DNA of 64,000 bases, from positions 5,952,001 through 6,016,000 of the forward strand of contig OX485806.1 in NCBI GenBank assembly GCA_950295325.1, written 5' to 3'. Shown here in pieces: positions 36,764-49,800 of the stretch (positions are counted from its first letter, which is position 1; every line of letters begins with the position of its first letter). The notes under the pieces were generated by a model. It was not told where the DNA came from. It made no database searches and saw nothing but the letters and a program-made list of their open reading frames with translations. Made by a program: the position numbers and the translations under genes. Source of the DNA: Polytrichum commune (taxonomy: Eukaryota; Streptophyta; Polytrichopsida; Polytrichales; Polytrichaceae).

Positions 36764-37313
36764 GGGGTTGTTTACATCATGGACCCATGAAGTTTGCCCC
36801 CATGTCATATAGCAATTTTCCATGGTTGCATTTCCATGGCCTGGTTTCTAAAAGCCGCATTTTAAAGCCTTGTGGTTCTGACTAGGTGTAAACGGAACAT
36901 GGACCAAGAGAAGTGACCATGCACCAAAAAAATGAATGTGCCAATCTTTTTAATACATGTCCAAAAAAGGCAGTTTTGAGAATTTTCTTCATGTTTGACC
37001 TTCTCCCCTTCTTTCCTTGTAACTATGGAAACGTTTGTGGGTAAAATAAAAATAAAAATATTAAAACAACATTTCTCTACCATGGTCCCTTGACATTTAG
37101 AGAGAGAGAACCTTTTTGTCTCTCTCATCACAAAACCCATTAAACCATGATAATGGATAATACAAACATAGAAATGAACCTTTTGGAGGCCTCAAGTTCC
37201 ATGGTCACTCTTATTTCTTTCTCGATGTGGTGGTCCCGGGACGGGTTCAACAGCCAATCATATATTTTAGAGGAGCAAGGGACGACTTCATGGTCCGTGA
37301 TGTAAAGAGCCGC
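36764..37313. mobile_element. Harbinger/Tourist-like MITE, family A copy 3
   Basis: A 550-bp element starting GGGGTTGTTTACATCATGGA and ending 'catggtccgtgatgtaaagagccgc', flanked by TTA (36761-36763 and 37314-37316). Collinear with copies at 9.4 and 32.6 kb. Its right end lies about 1.64 kb upstream of the zinc-finger start codon, so it may sit within or border that promoter. Confidence 0.84.
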
Positions 37314-38956
37314 TTAGGTAGGGATGAGGTGAATGTTCAAAAGTAAGTAGAAGAGGGAGAAGCAGCAGAATCCCAACTTGGGCCCTTGGAACAGGATCTG
37401 TGGATTCCACTTCGCTCCTCTCCCTCTCCCCGCATAAAACCTTGTCGCCGTCTCCTCTCCAAACCTCCTCCGACAATCCACTCATATGCACACAGACACA
37501 CTGATACTCGCACACATCTTACACAGACATCAGAGCATCATTACAAGTTACAGTCGCGTTTTGTTTGGTGACCAGCCAGACAGACATTCCTCAGACAGAC
37601 AGGCGGACGGACTCACTCGTTTCCCGTGTTGTTGGCTTCATTGCAGAACTATTAAAATAGTTAGTCCGGCGCTGGATGCATTGATCATCATCGACATCAT
37701 ACACTCGAGACCCATTGTTTTTGACAGCCCGCTGTTGCTAAGAGGGCTAGACTTGCCACTGCAGGGTTTTGGAGATCTGATGGAAGAAGTGGCGCCGTTT
37801 ATCAATCAATCCATCAACATCATCAAGAGGCATTGGGAATGAGATAAGAGGAGATAAGGAGAATGGAGAGAGTTTGAAGGAGGGAGCTTTTGGAAAAAAA
37901 AGGGCTCCGCAAATCTGCCGAGCGAAAATATCGGTGTTCTTGTGGTGCAGGGTGAAAGTGGGTGACATTGCTGTTGCATGTATTGATTCTCGGGTAGAGG
38001 AGCAGAGGTCCACCTGCATTGTATTGCAGCTGGGTGTGGTTAGACCTCCATTGAGCCCCATCAGCTAAGCTGAGAGTGTGGCTTCAGCATTGTCTACGTC
38101 GGTCATCTAGGAACAGACAGACTGCTGCACAGTAGTTTGAATCTAGTGTCTTTTTCTTCTTCTGGACTTGAAGTTTCATAAAAAAAACTTGATTGACCGC
38201 AGGGTTGAGTCACTGCACTGATTTTAATACAGACAGACAAAACAGTCGATGGGCTAGGAGAAGTCTTCTGCTGAACCGAGGTCCATTTGGATCTGTATTG
38301 GAAGTTGGTCTAATCAACAGTGCGTTTCTTGTGATTCTCATCACACTCCTGCAGCTACGTTGAGGGTAATCTACAGTACAGGGTTTTGGGTTTGAGTTTG
38401 AAAAAGAGAGGGGAAGAGATTAGTCTTCTTCTTGTGAGTCTTGGAAAGGCGAGTTTGCATGGAAGTAGTGCAATCTGACTGTCAGCAGCAGCTCCTCGTT
38501 ATAGTGCAACTCCCAGTTTAAGTCGTCTGATGATTTGCTAGGTACAAGCAAAAGTTTAGATTTCAACCACAAATGGCCGAAAAGGAAAGATACTAAACCG
38601 GGAAGCGTTCTGGATACTCCCAAGTAGCAATCACGTTTACTAAGGAAGTCCAGGATTACCAAACTTTGAACGACCAAAAACCTCCGAGTAATACTCCTAG
38701 CATCGTATTGTAGTTCTCGCAACTTTGTAGTATTATCATCATTGTCATCATCAACAACAATATTATTTTTGCAGATCTTCCCATTTGCTGGAGGCGAAGT
38801 AGTCAACTTCCTTGCCGAAGAAACTCCCTCCACATCTGTGTGAAGGTCTCATCAGCTCTTTATAGTCCGGCTACAGAAACTACTCGTGTTTTTTATTTTG
38901 TTATTTTTGTGATCATCTTAAAAGAGATTCAACCCTCCAACTTGAAGAAGGTTTCA
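37314..38956 (+). promoter_or_regulatory. upstream region and probable long 5' leader of the zinc-finger gene
   Basis: This stretch differs from ordinary intergenic DNA. It has a pyrimidine-rich tract followed by a TATA-like 'gcataaaa' (37409-37439), CAGA/ACAGAC repeats (about 37569-37605, 38110, 38232) and better-balanced composition up to the ATG at 38957. Several upstream ATGs occur. An in-frame extension back to 38840 begins with GTG, so it is not accepted as the start. Whether the transcript starts near 37.45 kb, and whether a leader intron exists, cannot be seen. Confidence 0.45.
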
Positions 38957-41357
38957 ATGGCGGTGGCTCCTCCGACTCTGCCCTTCTGTGAAACCTGCTG
39001 TTTTTTCCCTCAAGTCTCTCCCTTGTCCGCCTCTCCCAGCTTGATGGTCAGTGAGAGCGGTGCACTTTCCTTGGGATCCTCCCCGTCTGCAGCAGCAGCA
39101 TTGCAATCTATCTACAGTTTTGGGGATAGTGGCACTTTCAGTTCTCAACATCCATGGGACCAGCACACCAGCTTCTTCAACTTCTCGAACCCTGGCAGTG
39201 ATCTGCCGGGGTACTCATCCGAGCAGGAATCTGACCTGCTGCTGTTTGGCAACGATCCTGAGTATCTGCTACAAATCAATGGCTGCACTCCAGTGATGCA
39301 CCCCAACTTGGTCAGCACCCTCAAAAACATGGTGGCGCCTGGACCAGGAGGAGGGTCGCCCAGAGGTGGTTCGCTAGATGGGTTTGACCAACTAATTCAA
39401 CAACATGATGTTACTCATCAGAGTGACAACATCATCGTCAACAACAACAACAGCTTGCAGGGAAGTGGTGGAGCATTCTTCGTGCATTGCTACGGCTCAC
39501 TGAGCCCCGACTCATCATCTCAACTGAGTCAAGCCAGCCACGACGGTGCGAAATCAGTTATTAGTAGTGTGGCGGCTTCCGAGACCTCGGCCATTTCGCA
39601 ACCTTGCAACATCACCAGCATACACCAGCAGCCCTTGAAGGTGTAATTTTTTTCCTACTTACAGAAGCTTTCACCTTGGATTGGAGGGTGGAAGATGTGT
39701 CACTGTCAGTAGTGGTTGGCATCTGTCTCTGTCCTAGATTCTAGACAGGGGATGATAATGGAATCTGCTCATGATCCGACTTTGCATGCATTTTCGTTTC
39801 AGATGGGTCTGAACTCACTCTTGTCCCCGAATCAACCCAGTTTTTGGGCAGCTCTTGGTCTGAGTTGACTCAAATTTTGTTTTGAGAATCATTTTTCTCA
39901 CGTGGCAAGAAATTGTCTTGGGATGTGTGCAGGCTGTTGAGAAGTCAGAGACTGAGGACAATATTGAGGCGGCTGTGGTGCCTTTGGACTTGATCCAAAA
40001 CAGGCGGCCGTTCCGGTGCCACCACGAGGGGTGCAACAAAACCTTTAAGAACCCACAGACCATGAAGATGCACCACAAAACGCACTACACCGATGGCAGC
40101 GCCGCCAGCCGGGCTGGCCTACTGTCGTTGCCCACACTCTCCAGCTCCCTCAAGGCGGGCCACAACAAGAAGATCCCCTCGCGCTGCCCCAAGTGCAAGA
40201 AGACGTTCGTTGGCCTCTACGAGCTCCGCCGCCACTACGGCCGCAAGCACTCCGAGGGTGAGAAACCCTTCGGCTGCCGCAAGTGCGGCAAAAAGTTCTA
40301 CATTGAGGTAACTACTCGCACCCTAGTTCCATCACCTTCCATGTCAGTCTGCAGATTTGTAAGCTTTGCTAACGTGGAAAGGACAGTGTTCTTTCCAGAG
40401 GTTCAGCTAAGTTCAGCCTTCGCATCTAGTGGGTTGCGTTTTTCACAGATTGTTGAATCTCTGAAGTGCAATCTCTCATGGGAGTACGTGGGTTAGATAC
40501 GTGTTGAAATTTTCGAGGTTACTGGAGATGTGAGGTTTGGGTTATGTATTAAACCTTTCCACACGATGATTGTATCTAAGAACTTTCAGTTTCTAATGAT
40601 GTTGTGCGATGACGTGATTCAGGTTGATGTGCGTGACCATGAGAAGTTGTGCGGCGAGCCCATTGAGTGCAAGTGCGGTCTGAAGTTTGCATTCAAGTGC
40701 AACTTGGTGGCGCACAAGAAGGCACACGCGATGTGCCAAGACCACCAGACTTCACCCACGACTTCACCTAACACCTCCTCCTCAACGACAACCTCGACAA
40801 ACCAATCTTCGTCCTCCTCCTCGGATTCGGACCACAGCCGCGGAAGCTCCCCTCCCGCCGCTGGCCGCGGCACACGGCGGCAGAGGGAGCCCGAGTCTAT
40901 CTCGACGACAGTAACCTCCTACAGCAACATTCATCCCCACTCGTCCCTGCAGTTGCATCAAATCACCACCCCGGTGCCTGATTTTAAGGGAATCCCGGAG
41001 GCGCCCGAGTTCAAGATGGCCCGCTATGACTTCCCGGGCCTGCAACTGTCGACCGACGGAAATGCGACGTGGGCGTCCAACATGCACTACCCGGCGGTGC
41101 ATTTCTCCAGCTTCCCGACCACAATCTCGTCTTCGATGTCCACCTTACCCGACTGCAGCAACTTCCCAGGTTACAAAAACCACCACAAGATGCAGCAGCA
41201 ACACATTCTTCCTACTTCGTATGATCATCATCAACAATTAGCCAACTTTAGTAGCGAGATGCAGGGAATGATGTCGAGCTTCAACCCGACTTCTGCTTCG
41301 TCGTCGTCGGCTTCTTCTTGCCTTGGACATCAAGGCATGGTGCGGCTGAATCACTAA
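38957..41357 (+). CDS. C2H2 zinc-finger protein with four clustered fingers (WIP/STOP1-like arrangement)
   Basis: Three coding exons: 38957-39640, 39933-40307 and 40623-41357. The introns are phase 0 with GT...AG ends (AAG|GTGTAA...TGCAG|GCT; GAG|GTAACT...TTCAG|GTT). The product is 597 residues. Residues 1-228 are Ser/Gly/Asn-rich with no known domain. Finger 1 is C257-x4-C262-x12-H275-x3-H279 (FRCHHEGCNKTFKNPQTMKM). Finger 2 is C313-x2-C316-x12-H329-x4-H334. Finger 3 is C343-x2-C346...H359-x3-C363, a C2HC type split by intron 2. Finger 4 is C369-x1-C371-x12-H384-x3-H388. The last two fingers (CRKCGKKF...DHEKLCG..ECKCGLKF) resemble the ends of plant WIP and STOP1 proteins. A Ser/Thr-rich segment (about 396-445) and a Gln/Ser-rich tail follow. 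It is presumably a nuclear DNA-binding regulator. The ATG at 38957 is the first in frame. Exon GC is well above the flanks. Target genes are unknown. Confidence 0.93.
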
Positions 41358-41880
41358 AAATTGAGTGTCTTGTGGCGGCAAGGGACTCGCCGAGGTTTTA
41401 AGGCCAGTGCAATGGAAACATAACTAAGCGATTACATGATTGATTTGTCGACTGCCTACTTCTGCCATCATAGGAGTTCTCATAGACTTTGACCATTCAA
41501 CCCATCTGGCTGGTCAAGGTCTATGAGACGAAGCAGCCGGATCCATCTGTTTTGGCTGCTGCACCGGGAGGCGAAGGAATACTTCCTTCCTTCATCACAG
41601 TACAGTATAAGGAAATTCAACACCAACACCAACACCACCATCAACAAAATAGTGGTCCACTCATCAAAAGTAGTTTACTACTGCATCAGAAGTGGAGAAT
41701 AAAACACATCATGGTCCTGCATGCATGAAGATTACCAGTAGCAGTTCCTTTTACAACAAACGAAAGAAAATCATAGAAGTTCACAAAGTGGGTTTGTCCA
41801 CCGTACTCAAATGCTGAAGTATGTAACACAACCCTGATGATTCTTTTGATGGGTATTCATGTCACAATAAAAATCGACAC
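41358..41880 (+). other. 3' UTR of the zinc-finger gene with AATAAA
   Basis: AATAAA-type signals occur at about 41698 (gagaataaaac) and 41866-41871 (cacaataaaaatc). Either could end the transcript. A CAACACCAACACCAAC run lies near 41620. Confidence 0.5.
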
Positions 41881-44800
41881 TCTAACACCATTTACAGTTC
41901 GCACATTTCGCTATGTTTTTGTGCTGCATGAAAAATCTCGTGCTCCTCTTGGATCTCACTCTTTTGAGTGAGATGTCTTGTCTTCAATCTAAAGTTGAGC
42001 AAAGTCGGTACTTCGAAAATTTTCATCATGTAGTTTGTCATTCAGCATGTGTACTTTTACATGTGTACCAGAATGATTTGGATCATGCAACCTATCAAGC
42101 ACGGCTTAAGACAATCTGACGCCGTTGTCTGTTCTACCATGCACATGCGTAGTTGAAGTACCGTAAGCTTGACTTGCTTTCAAACTTGTCACCTGCCAAT
42201 TGAGTATTCTCTGTCAATGTTTTGGCACGTCCAAAATTCATGTAATGTTCAGGATTCTTAATGTCAGCAGTGAAGTCTCACTTCAGGCCGATCATTTTAT
42301 AAATCTACTGTTCATTCTCATATGAGGTCCACCCAGGTTATCATTGACCTCTGATAAGGTCATTCCTGTGATAAACCATGTCATATATAAGCAGGTTATG
42401 CTAACACAAGTTTGTGGATGTCACGTGTGTCTTGGCACCCTGAAATCCTACTTCTAGCTGACCTCCAGGTTGTGTGCAGTATTTGCAATACGTAGTGCAG
42501 CATTCTCACGTGCAGCAGTTTTCACACATGACCATGTGAACCTTCCGAGATTCTAAATGTGTTTTACAAGACTGAGATATGCAGATACTGTCTTCAGACC
42601 TTCCTCTGACGCGAAATGCAACTTCATGTACGGCAGTCTGATTTAAAGCATGCCAAACGAAAAGTCGTAGCTTCGTGAGTTTCTATATGACCCGAAACAA
42701 CAAGATACTGCACATACTGCAGGGTACCGCTTGCTTCAATGGTCAGATCGTTGGATAATCCTCACTTGTGGATTGGACCTTCACAGACATGAGTCGAGAT
42801 TTTAAGCAGATCGATATTGTGCTGTCAAATGTTTTACGTCAAGTGACACAAGATACAACCTTGATCTGGTGCATGTTGACTCAAGGGACCTCAAATCTAT
42901 TTAGCTCTTCACAGATAGGTTTCGAATGGATAATCATCACATGCCTGAAGGTGTGTGTAAGGTGTGTGGCCCTATCGTGGGCACTCCCAACTCCAAAAAC
43001 CGTTTCGACCATTGGATCAGATTGAGAATTGCTTCATCCAGTTCACATTTGAGAATTGAGAAGATTGTCATTTTAAGTTTCAGAATCGGAGTTGAGATCC
43101 AAAACATATAAGAGATCCCAATGAAGATTCACATAGCCCCTCCTGAGTGTGTTGCAGACTGACCTACAATGCTGTGTAGACTTTGAGCGCATAGTCCAAT
43201 CTCATCGTAACACGCGTATTTTATTTATTTATTTATTTATTGTTGTTGTTTGTTCTTAACTACAAGCCTCGTCATATGCCATGCAAACATAAGTGTCCGA
43301 TTAGGAATGACCACCTACCATACACTTGCAGTGCTCACACATGCTTTCAATCGTCTTCAACGCTTTTCCATCAAATCTCAGAACCACATCTGCACACAGA
43401 TTGACATATCAAAATGAAGCAAGTTATGATGATCCATTTACGAATCTAGACGATATATTTGCTTCAGTAGTACTGTTGCTTGAGAGAGGGATGGTGTTTT
43501 TGTGTGCTTTACAAGGAACCTTGTACAGTAATAGCTGTACATAGAACATAACTGCTGTGGCGGATCATGACCAAAGTACAGAACATCAAAAGAGCAAATA
43601 TCTCTGTTCCATGCAATATATATTTATATAGATATATGGTCTTACTAAGGGGGCTCACTCTGAGCCGATGAACCCTTGCTGCTGGATTTCAACATCTTTT
43701 GCATACTCAAATCATTCTGGGCCGCCAAGTGTCATATCCTTCCAACCAATTTCCAGTTGGACCACAAAGGTTTTTATGGCTCTCCACGATTCGTTCCCAC
43801 CAAGTACAGAATATTTTGGGCTTAAAATTTATTAGCATCATGATCCCCCCGAGGGTGTCTTTATGAGCAGTTTTTGTGCATTTCCTAGTAGTAGGTGTGC
43901 AGAAATTGATGTGTGAATGATGATGTCTCCTAGTTAGCCAGCCCCACCACAAGTGGCGATTTAGGGTACGTACCCAAGGGAAAAAAAACACTTTCAATGA
44001 CTACATAAATTTGCATTAAGAACTTAGTAAGATTTTGCCCACTCTGATCATACTGTACGACATCATGTAAGACAACAGATTACGGGAAAGGAAAAAGGGA
44101 GGACCCAAAAATTGTGACACTTTGAGAGTTGAGTTTTGATTTTCCCCAAGACTTCAGCAACAAATTCTGTTCCTCATTTAATGCCCAGGGGCACCGTGAC
44201 CCACATGCCTCCATATTGTATTTATGCCCCGATGCTATAAATAAAGAGCTCCCCCAACGGATGATGCCTTGCAACGTGAAATATCCACTCTTCCCTCTTG
44301 TGTAGGGCCCAACATCAACGCTTCCATGGCGTAGCATCCCATCAAAGGTGCTTCAACATTCGGTTCTAGGTTTTTGCAAGCTTGGGATTCGTAGCTTGTT
44401 GTGGCTCGGGAGAGGAAACCGGGGTGGTGGATTGATTGGCGGCGTGTTTGGAGGACTCGTTCAATGACGATGTTTTCGGAAGCTTTAGTTGCACATGCAC
44501 TCAAAATTAGGGCTAGAAATTTGCTTGGTAGGAGGTAGTAGACTCGAGTGGCAAGCCCCCCCCCCCCCTCCCAAGGGTGGACTCTTTATTGGAAACCTAA
44601 ATGGCGTGCGTGGATCGCTATGACATTAAACCTCCTATATGTGAGAAGTTTATAGAGAAAAACAAGTCTATGTGTAATAATGGCATGCTAGAAAATGGAC
44701 TAATATATTTATACTGAGATTTTTAGTTTAATGTGATAAATGCCTTCACTATATATGCAAAATATATATCATGAATTGAATAGATTTTTTATTACACATG

Positions 44801-46949
44801 AAATCCACTTTCACTTTCCTTTGAAAAAATCATTTTCATCCATAACATGTAACATGCATGTAACTCAACAATTGTATCAAACAAACAAAGATAAGTGCAT
44901 AATAACTTAGCCACAAACCATAGAGCATAACTCAAGGAAACCTATGAGCGCTCCAAGAACCTCTAGTTTGTAAAAAGTTAGATTGATCCAAGTATAAGTT
45001 CAAATTTTAACGGGAGCATACAATGGTAGTCATTGAGGACTTTGACCATATGACAACAATGGATAAAAACGTGAATTGGGTGAAACTAACACATTTATTG
45101 TCAAAAAAATTCTCTACATCTTAGGGCCCCCCTTCATACATCTACCTTTACTTCAAAAAATTAATAACTTCTTTAGATGTACACACTAGAGGAAAATAAT
45201 ACCTCTCCCTTATGTATACTATGTAAGCTAATGCCTCAAATAATATCCCTTCTTACACTCATGTTAATTTGTATGTGGTATGAAGTGTTCACTCCCCGGG
45301 AGGAGCTCCCACTTTTTAAATGACTATATTTGGAAGGTGTTGACCTTTTGGTTCTTAACTTGAGGTTAACTCCAACTTCTTGATGAGGCAAGCATGATTT
45401 TATGACACATCATATTATGTCTCAATCCACAAGCTTGTCATCATCCTTGTGTGATTTGTGAGGGTGAGCACTCTAAAACCATTACCCCACCCAAAATCAA
45501 CATCATGAAATCTTGCATATATAGGTTCATTTTGATTTTGAGAATGTTCACCACCTTGACATTAGGCACTTGCCATCCATGATGTTTCTAGTTCATTAAC
45601 TGGCAATAGAACCATTGAGCTCTTACAACTTTTGCATACGAGATTCAAATAAAATAAAGATTTATAGTGGTATGTTGGGATTATTTTTTGATTGATAATG
45701 ATAAATATATAATGATGCACAACCTCTTGAAACACTTCAATACCACATTAGTACAAGAGATCATAGTTTATTTGAGTTCTTGATCCATTGTTACACTCGG
45801 TGTTTGAAGATGTTGGATTTGTCTTTCCATCCTATTTTTCCAAATGATCATGACAAATCTAAGAACGGGGGGATGGCTCAAGCAGCCGGCGGAGCTCTAG
45901 TGCACAACACAACCAAAGGTTGACTCAGATTCTTGATTGAATCCCGAGGATCCTCCGCAAATGTGCACACTAGTGTGTAGAGTTTGGATCAAATTCATGG
46001 GCACAACATCTCAATCAGGTGTGAACAACAAACACGGGTAGATCACTCCATTGTCAAGTTGAACACCACGTGCGACCAAAAAAAATCTTCTTTTGGTAAG
46101 TTGCACCACCAAAATGTGTCAAAATTTTATCAATTTATTTTCATGAGTAGATATACACAGTACCTATGACATAGTCAAAAGTGGTAACTAAATTTGATGA
46201 TTTGTTTTTTTCATAAAACATACCGTTTCTGACTAGAATGACACAGAATTGAACTAAAAAAATTACTAAAAAAAATAAAGATGACTAAAAATTTCAAAAA
46301 AGTATACAAAAGATACTATCAATGGTTATGTATATGTAGAAAAAATATCATAAATTTTAAAATTATATATGGCATGTAATATAGGGGTAGCAAACTTTGT
46401 CCGCACGTGGTGTCAACTTGACAATGAAGTGACCTCCCCGTGACAACAAACAAGGTGCACAACAATATACAATGTTTCATAGGATTCATACAAGGCATAT
46501 CTGAACAATGTGAAGCACAAATGGAAGGAATGTTGGAGGAACACATTCGCGGCCAAAGAATCCTTGCAATAAAGTATGCGTTTGGTTTATAGTTATAGAT
46601 CTGGAATGGATTCAAGGTTTCAGAGGAACAAATACGTTAAATTGGGAGTACATCGGGCGATGATGAGAAGGGGAGATGCAATGAGAATGGAAAATGCATG
46701 TAGTGTGAAGGAAATATAGATCGAACTAGGAGCTGGACATGGGTGGTAAATGGTGCGAATAATGAAGTGGGGAGATCCAGATCGGTGAGGTACTAGCAAT
46801 GATAAGAAGGGCCAGAGTAGGAAAATGTAAGATCGCTCTAAGATTGATTAGATTGGGCTAGGGAAGATAAAAAAGAAAAGAAAAGGTGTGTGTTAGATCA
46901 TGAACAAATGAGGGGGAAAGATCAGCAAAGCTTAACAATTGCTAGATTA
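41881..46949. other. unassigned intergenic DNA
   Basis: A 5-kb stretch without a recognisable gene. It contains a (TTTA)n microsatellite (about 43218-43241), a 13-base C run (44556-44568) and small frames without family resemblance. A possible tRNA-like A/B-box pair lies at about 45868-45945 ('ggatggctcaagcagcc' then 'gattgaatccc'), too weak to call. Purine-rich DNA at about 46640-46920 leads into the LINE and may be its 5' UTR. Confidence 0.45.
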
Positions 46950-49800
46950 ACATCAACACATCCAACATGGCTAGCAAGAGATGTGCCATGTCGAATGAGA
47001 TGTTCCAATCTTTCCTAGCAGATTGCCGATGGATCATGATGGGGGACTTCAACATGGTGGAAAGTTTGTTAGACAGGTCCACGTCATCATGTTGCCGACT
47101 TACGGGATTAAAGGAGGAATTAGCATGGGTGGACATTAAAAAGAAACATAATATCGAGGACTATTTGAGCATGGATGAGGGCCCTCTATACTCATGGGAC
47201 AATCTTAGGGAGGATGGCATCATGGTCTAGGCTAGACTAGATAGATTTTACTCTTTCGCAAGCTCGATACAAAATCCATCTTCTCATATTACACATTACA
47301 AGATTCCGGGAGACTCAACTTTCTCCGACCACCACCCGGTCTCTTTCCAAATTAACCTCAATAACAACATCCCAAGAGGCTCCTCATGGAAAGCAAATGG
47401 AAGATACCTCCAAGAAGCTAGGGAACCAATTATAGCATTATGGAAAACTCTCCCTCCACAAATGCCTTTCTTCACCAAAATGAGGAAAATAGTTAAGTAT
47501 TACAAACAATTTTGCCTAGCTAAAGCAGTGGAGAACATATTGGAAGAGACTAGACTAAGGCAACATCTAGAGTTCTGGCAAATTGTCCTACACTTTGATA
47601 TAACAACTGGAACAACCAAGGCCATGATTAAGATACCTAGGGATAAACTACAAAGTTAGCAGATATGAAAGAGGAAGGGCGTAGAATTAGGTCTCGAACC
47701 CAATGGATGCAGTCTAGGAATAGAATGAATAAACACTTCTTCTCCTTAGTAAGGGAGCGACCAACGGGCAGACTGATCACGGAACTCTATGATGAAGACA
47801 ATACAACTATCTCATCAAGTGCGGACCTAGCTAGAGTCTGTAATTCTTTCTACTCCAAACTGTACACGCGTCTGGTCCTGAATGAACAACAATAGGAGCA
47901 CGAGGATGAGCTAACAAGTTACGTACCAAACAAATTTTCACTAACTACCCAGAGGATTATGGAAGCCCCACTCACCGAAGAAGAACTCACCAAAGCGGTC
48001 CAGGCGCTTGCAAAAGGCAAAAACCCAGGCCCGGATGGGTTGACGGCCAAATTCTTTCAATCTTATTGGAGTTTTATTGGACAACTTCATAACGATGGTA
48101 AACGAGTCGCTAGCGAGAGACCGATTTCCAAATAGGGTAACAAGAGGACATATTGCCCTGCTATTTTAAAAAAAGGGACTACTCAAGTTTAACCAATTGG
48201 CAACCAATCACGCTCCTCAACACCACCTACAAGACTTTCGCCAAATCCCTACAACAACCACTCCAACCACTGCTAGTAGAGGTAATTGATAGTGACCAAA
48301 CCGCCTTTCTACCACTTTGATTCATTCTAGACAATATACTACTCAAACATGAATCAATTCAATGGGCAAAGGAGTCGCACCAAGAGTCTATCTTCCTCAA
48401 ACTTGACTTTAGCAAAGCCTATGATAGAGTTGATTGGGCCTTTATGTTCCAAGTAATGGGGAAACTAGGAATGTTGAGTACATTTATTCAAATAATAAGA
48501 ATGTTGTTCTATGATGCAATGGTCTCTATCAATATCAACAACCAAGCAACATAGCCTTTCAAACTTCATAGAGGAGTTCTCCAAGGCTACCCTCTTTCTC
48601 CCTATATGTTCATTACTACGGCAAAGGCACTAAATGCAATAGTAAAACATGCAATTGTAGTTGTCAACCTCAAAGGCATTACCTTTCCGCAAGGCAATTC
48701 CCAACAGATTATCAACCAATATGTTGCTGACACATCCTTCACGGTAAAGGTGGAAAAAACTAGCATGGATTTCCTTGTAGGAAGCCTTCACAAGTTTGGT
48801 ACTTCTTCTGGACTTGAAATCAATTGGATTAAAAATGTGGCGTATTGGTGCGGCCGAGGACGTCCGCCGAGATGGGTGGAGAAATACTAATAAAATTGTG
48901 TTGCTATTGGGGATTTATCAAAACTTTTAGGCATGTCATTTGGTCTTCAATTGGAACTCCAAGACGTCAACCAATTTCTGGTAAATAGGGTCAAAGGCAA
49001 ACTCAAACACTAGAGCTTCACAAACTTGTCACTTGTAGGGCGCATCCTCATCGTTAACCATGTTTTGATGTCATCCCTCTAGTATTTATTGTGGTGTGGG
49101 CCAGATCACAGAGAGTTCTTAGGAGGATTAAAGCTCTACTCCGTAACTACCTCTAGTCTGGATGAGAGAGCATAACCATAACAAGGGTAAATTGGGATGA
49201 CTGCACCATGCCTAAGAAAGTAGGAGGACTTACTCTAATCTTGTCAGAGGACGCTATGAAAGCCCTCATGAGCAAAGGGGTTATTCAAACCTTATTTCTT
49301 GGCAAATCGATCCTTCAAATCATCTTGAGGTATCGCATCACACAATTACAACCTTCTCCCCACGGTTTGTGGGGTCCCTTTTCCTTGTGGTTGTTTTCCC
49401 CACAATTCTCTACAAAGGGTGGATCCAAAGTTTGGCACCACATCACCCAATCGTGGAAAGCAATGGCAAAACGGTTGCTTGCCTATTTCCAACATTTCCA
49501 GAAGATATTTTGCAATTCAATCTTTGGTGGAGGGCAGAATATCAAGGTCTTCACTTTGGCATTATCATGAGCAGGGCCTACACCTTGTACATGGATGGTT
49601 TAAGGTATTTTAGGGATATTTGGGATCCAAAGAGATACGACTTCTTGAATTGGGAGGATGCTAAAGTTAAATTCTCCTTGAAAGAAGTCCACCGAGACTT
49701 TTGGCTTAAACTTACTGAATTCTACGGAACTTTTCGAGAACTAATACTCAACCAATAAAATGGCCAGCTCACCTCACAGGAATGGGTTGGCCTTTATAGA
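46950..49800 (+). mobile_element. L1-type LINE, endonuclease to C-terminus (most complete copy, dead)
   Basis: The frame at 46967-47659 carries the C-terminal half of the APE-type endonuclease: WIMMGDFNMVE, a stop, then ARLDRFY and GDSTFSDHHPVSF. The reverse transcriptase follows in shifted frames: LTEEELTKAVQALAKGKNPG with PDGLTAKFF (about 47970-48060), motif A LKLDFSKAYDRVDW (about 48400-48440), motif B RGVLQGYPLSPYMF (about 48570-48612), and motif C as QYVADTSF (about 48718-48741). The expected YADD is therefore altered. The C-terminal part (CTMPKKVGGLTLIL.., LWGPFSLWLFSP) spans 49200-49570. ORF1 and the N-terminal half of the endonuclease are missing or unreadable. Several stops and frame changes make it inactive. 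Other truncated family members lie at 2.58, 3.94 and 27.5 kb. Confidence 0.85.

Noticed and set aside
38420-38833. 137-codon antisense frame in the zinc-finger leader
   Set aside because: It starts with GTG rather than ATG, has no recognisable domain, and the region is better explained as leader or promoter of the sense gene.
38840-38956. 39-codon N-terminal extension of the zinc-finger protein
   Set aside because: The frame is open but begins with GTG. The first in-frame ATG is at 38957.
40619-41102. antisense and alternative-frame ORFs over zinc-finger exon 3
   Set aside because: They are shadows of the GC-rich real coding exon.
45868-45945. possible tRNA or SINE head
   Set aside because: The A-box resemblance is fair but the B box is poor and no clover-leaf can be drawn.
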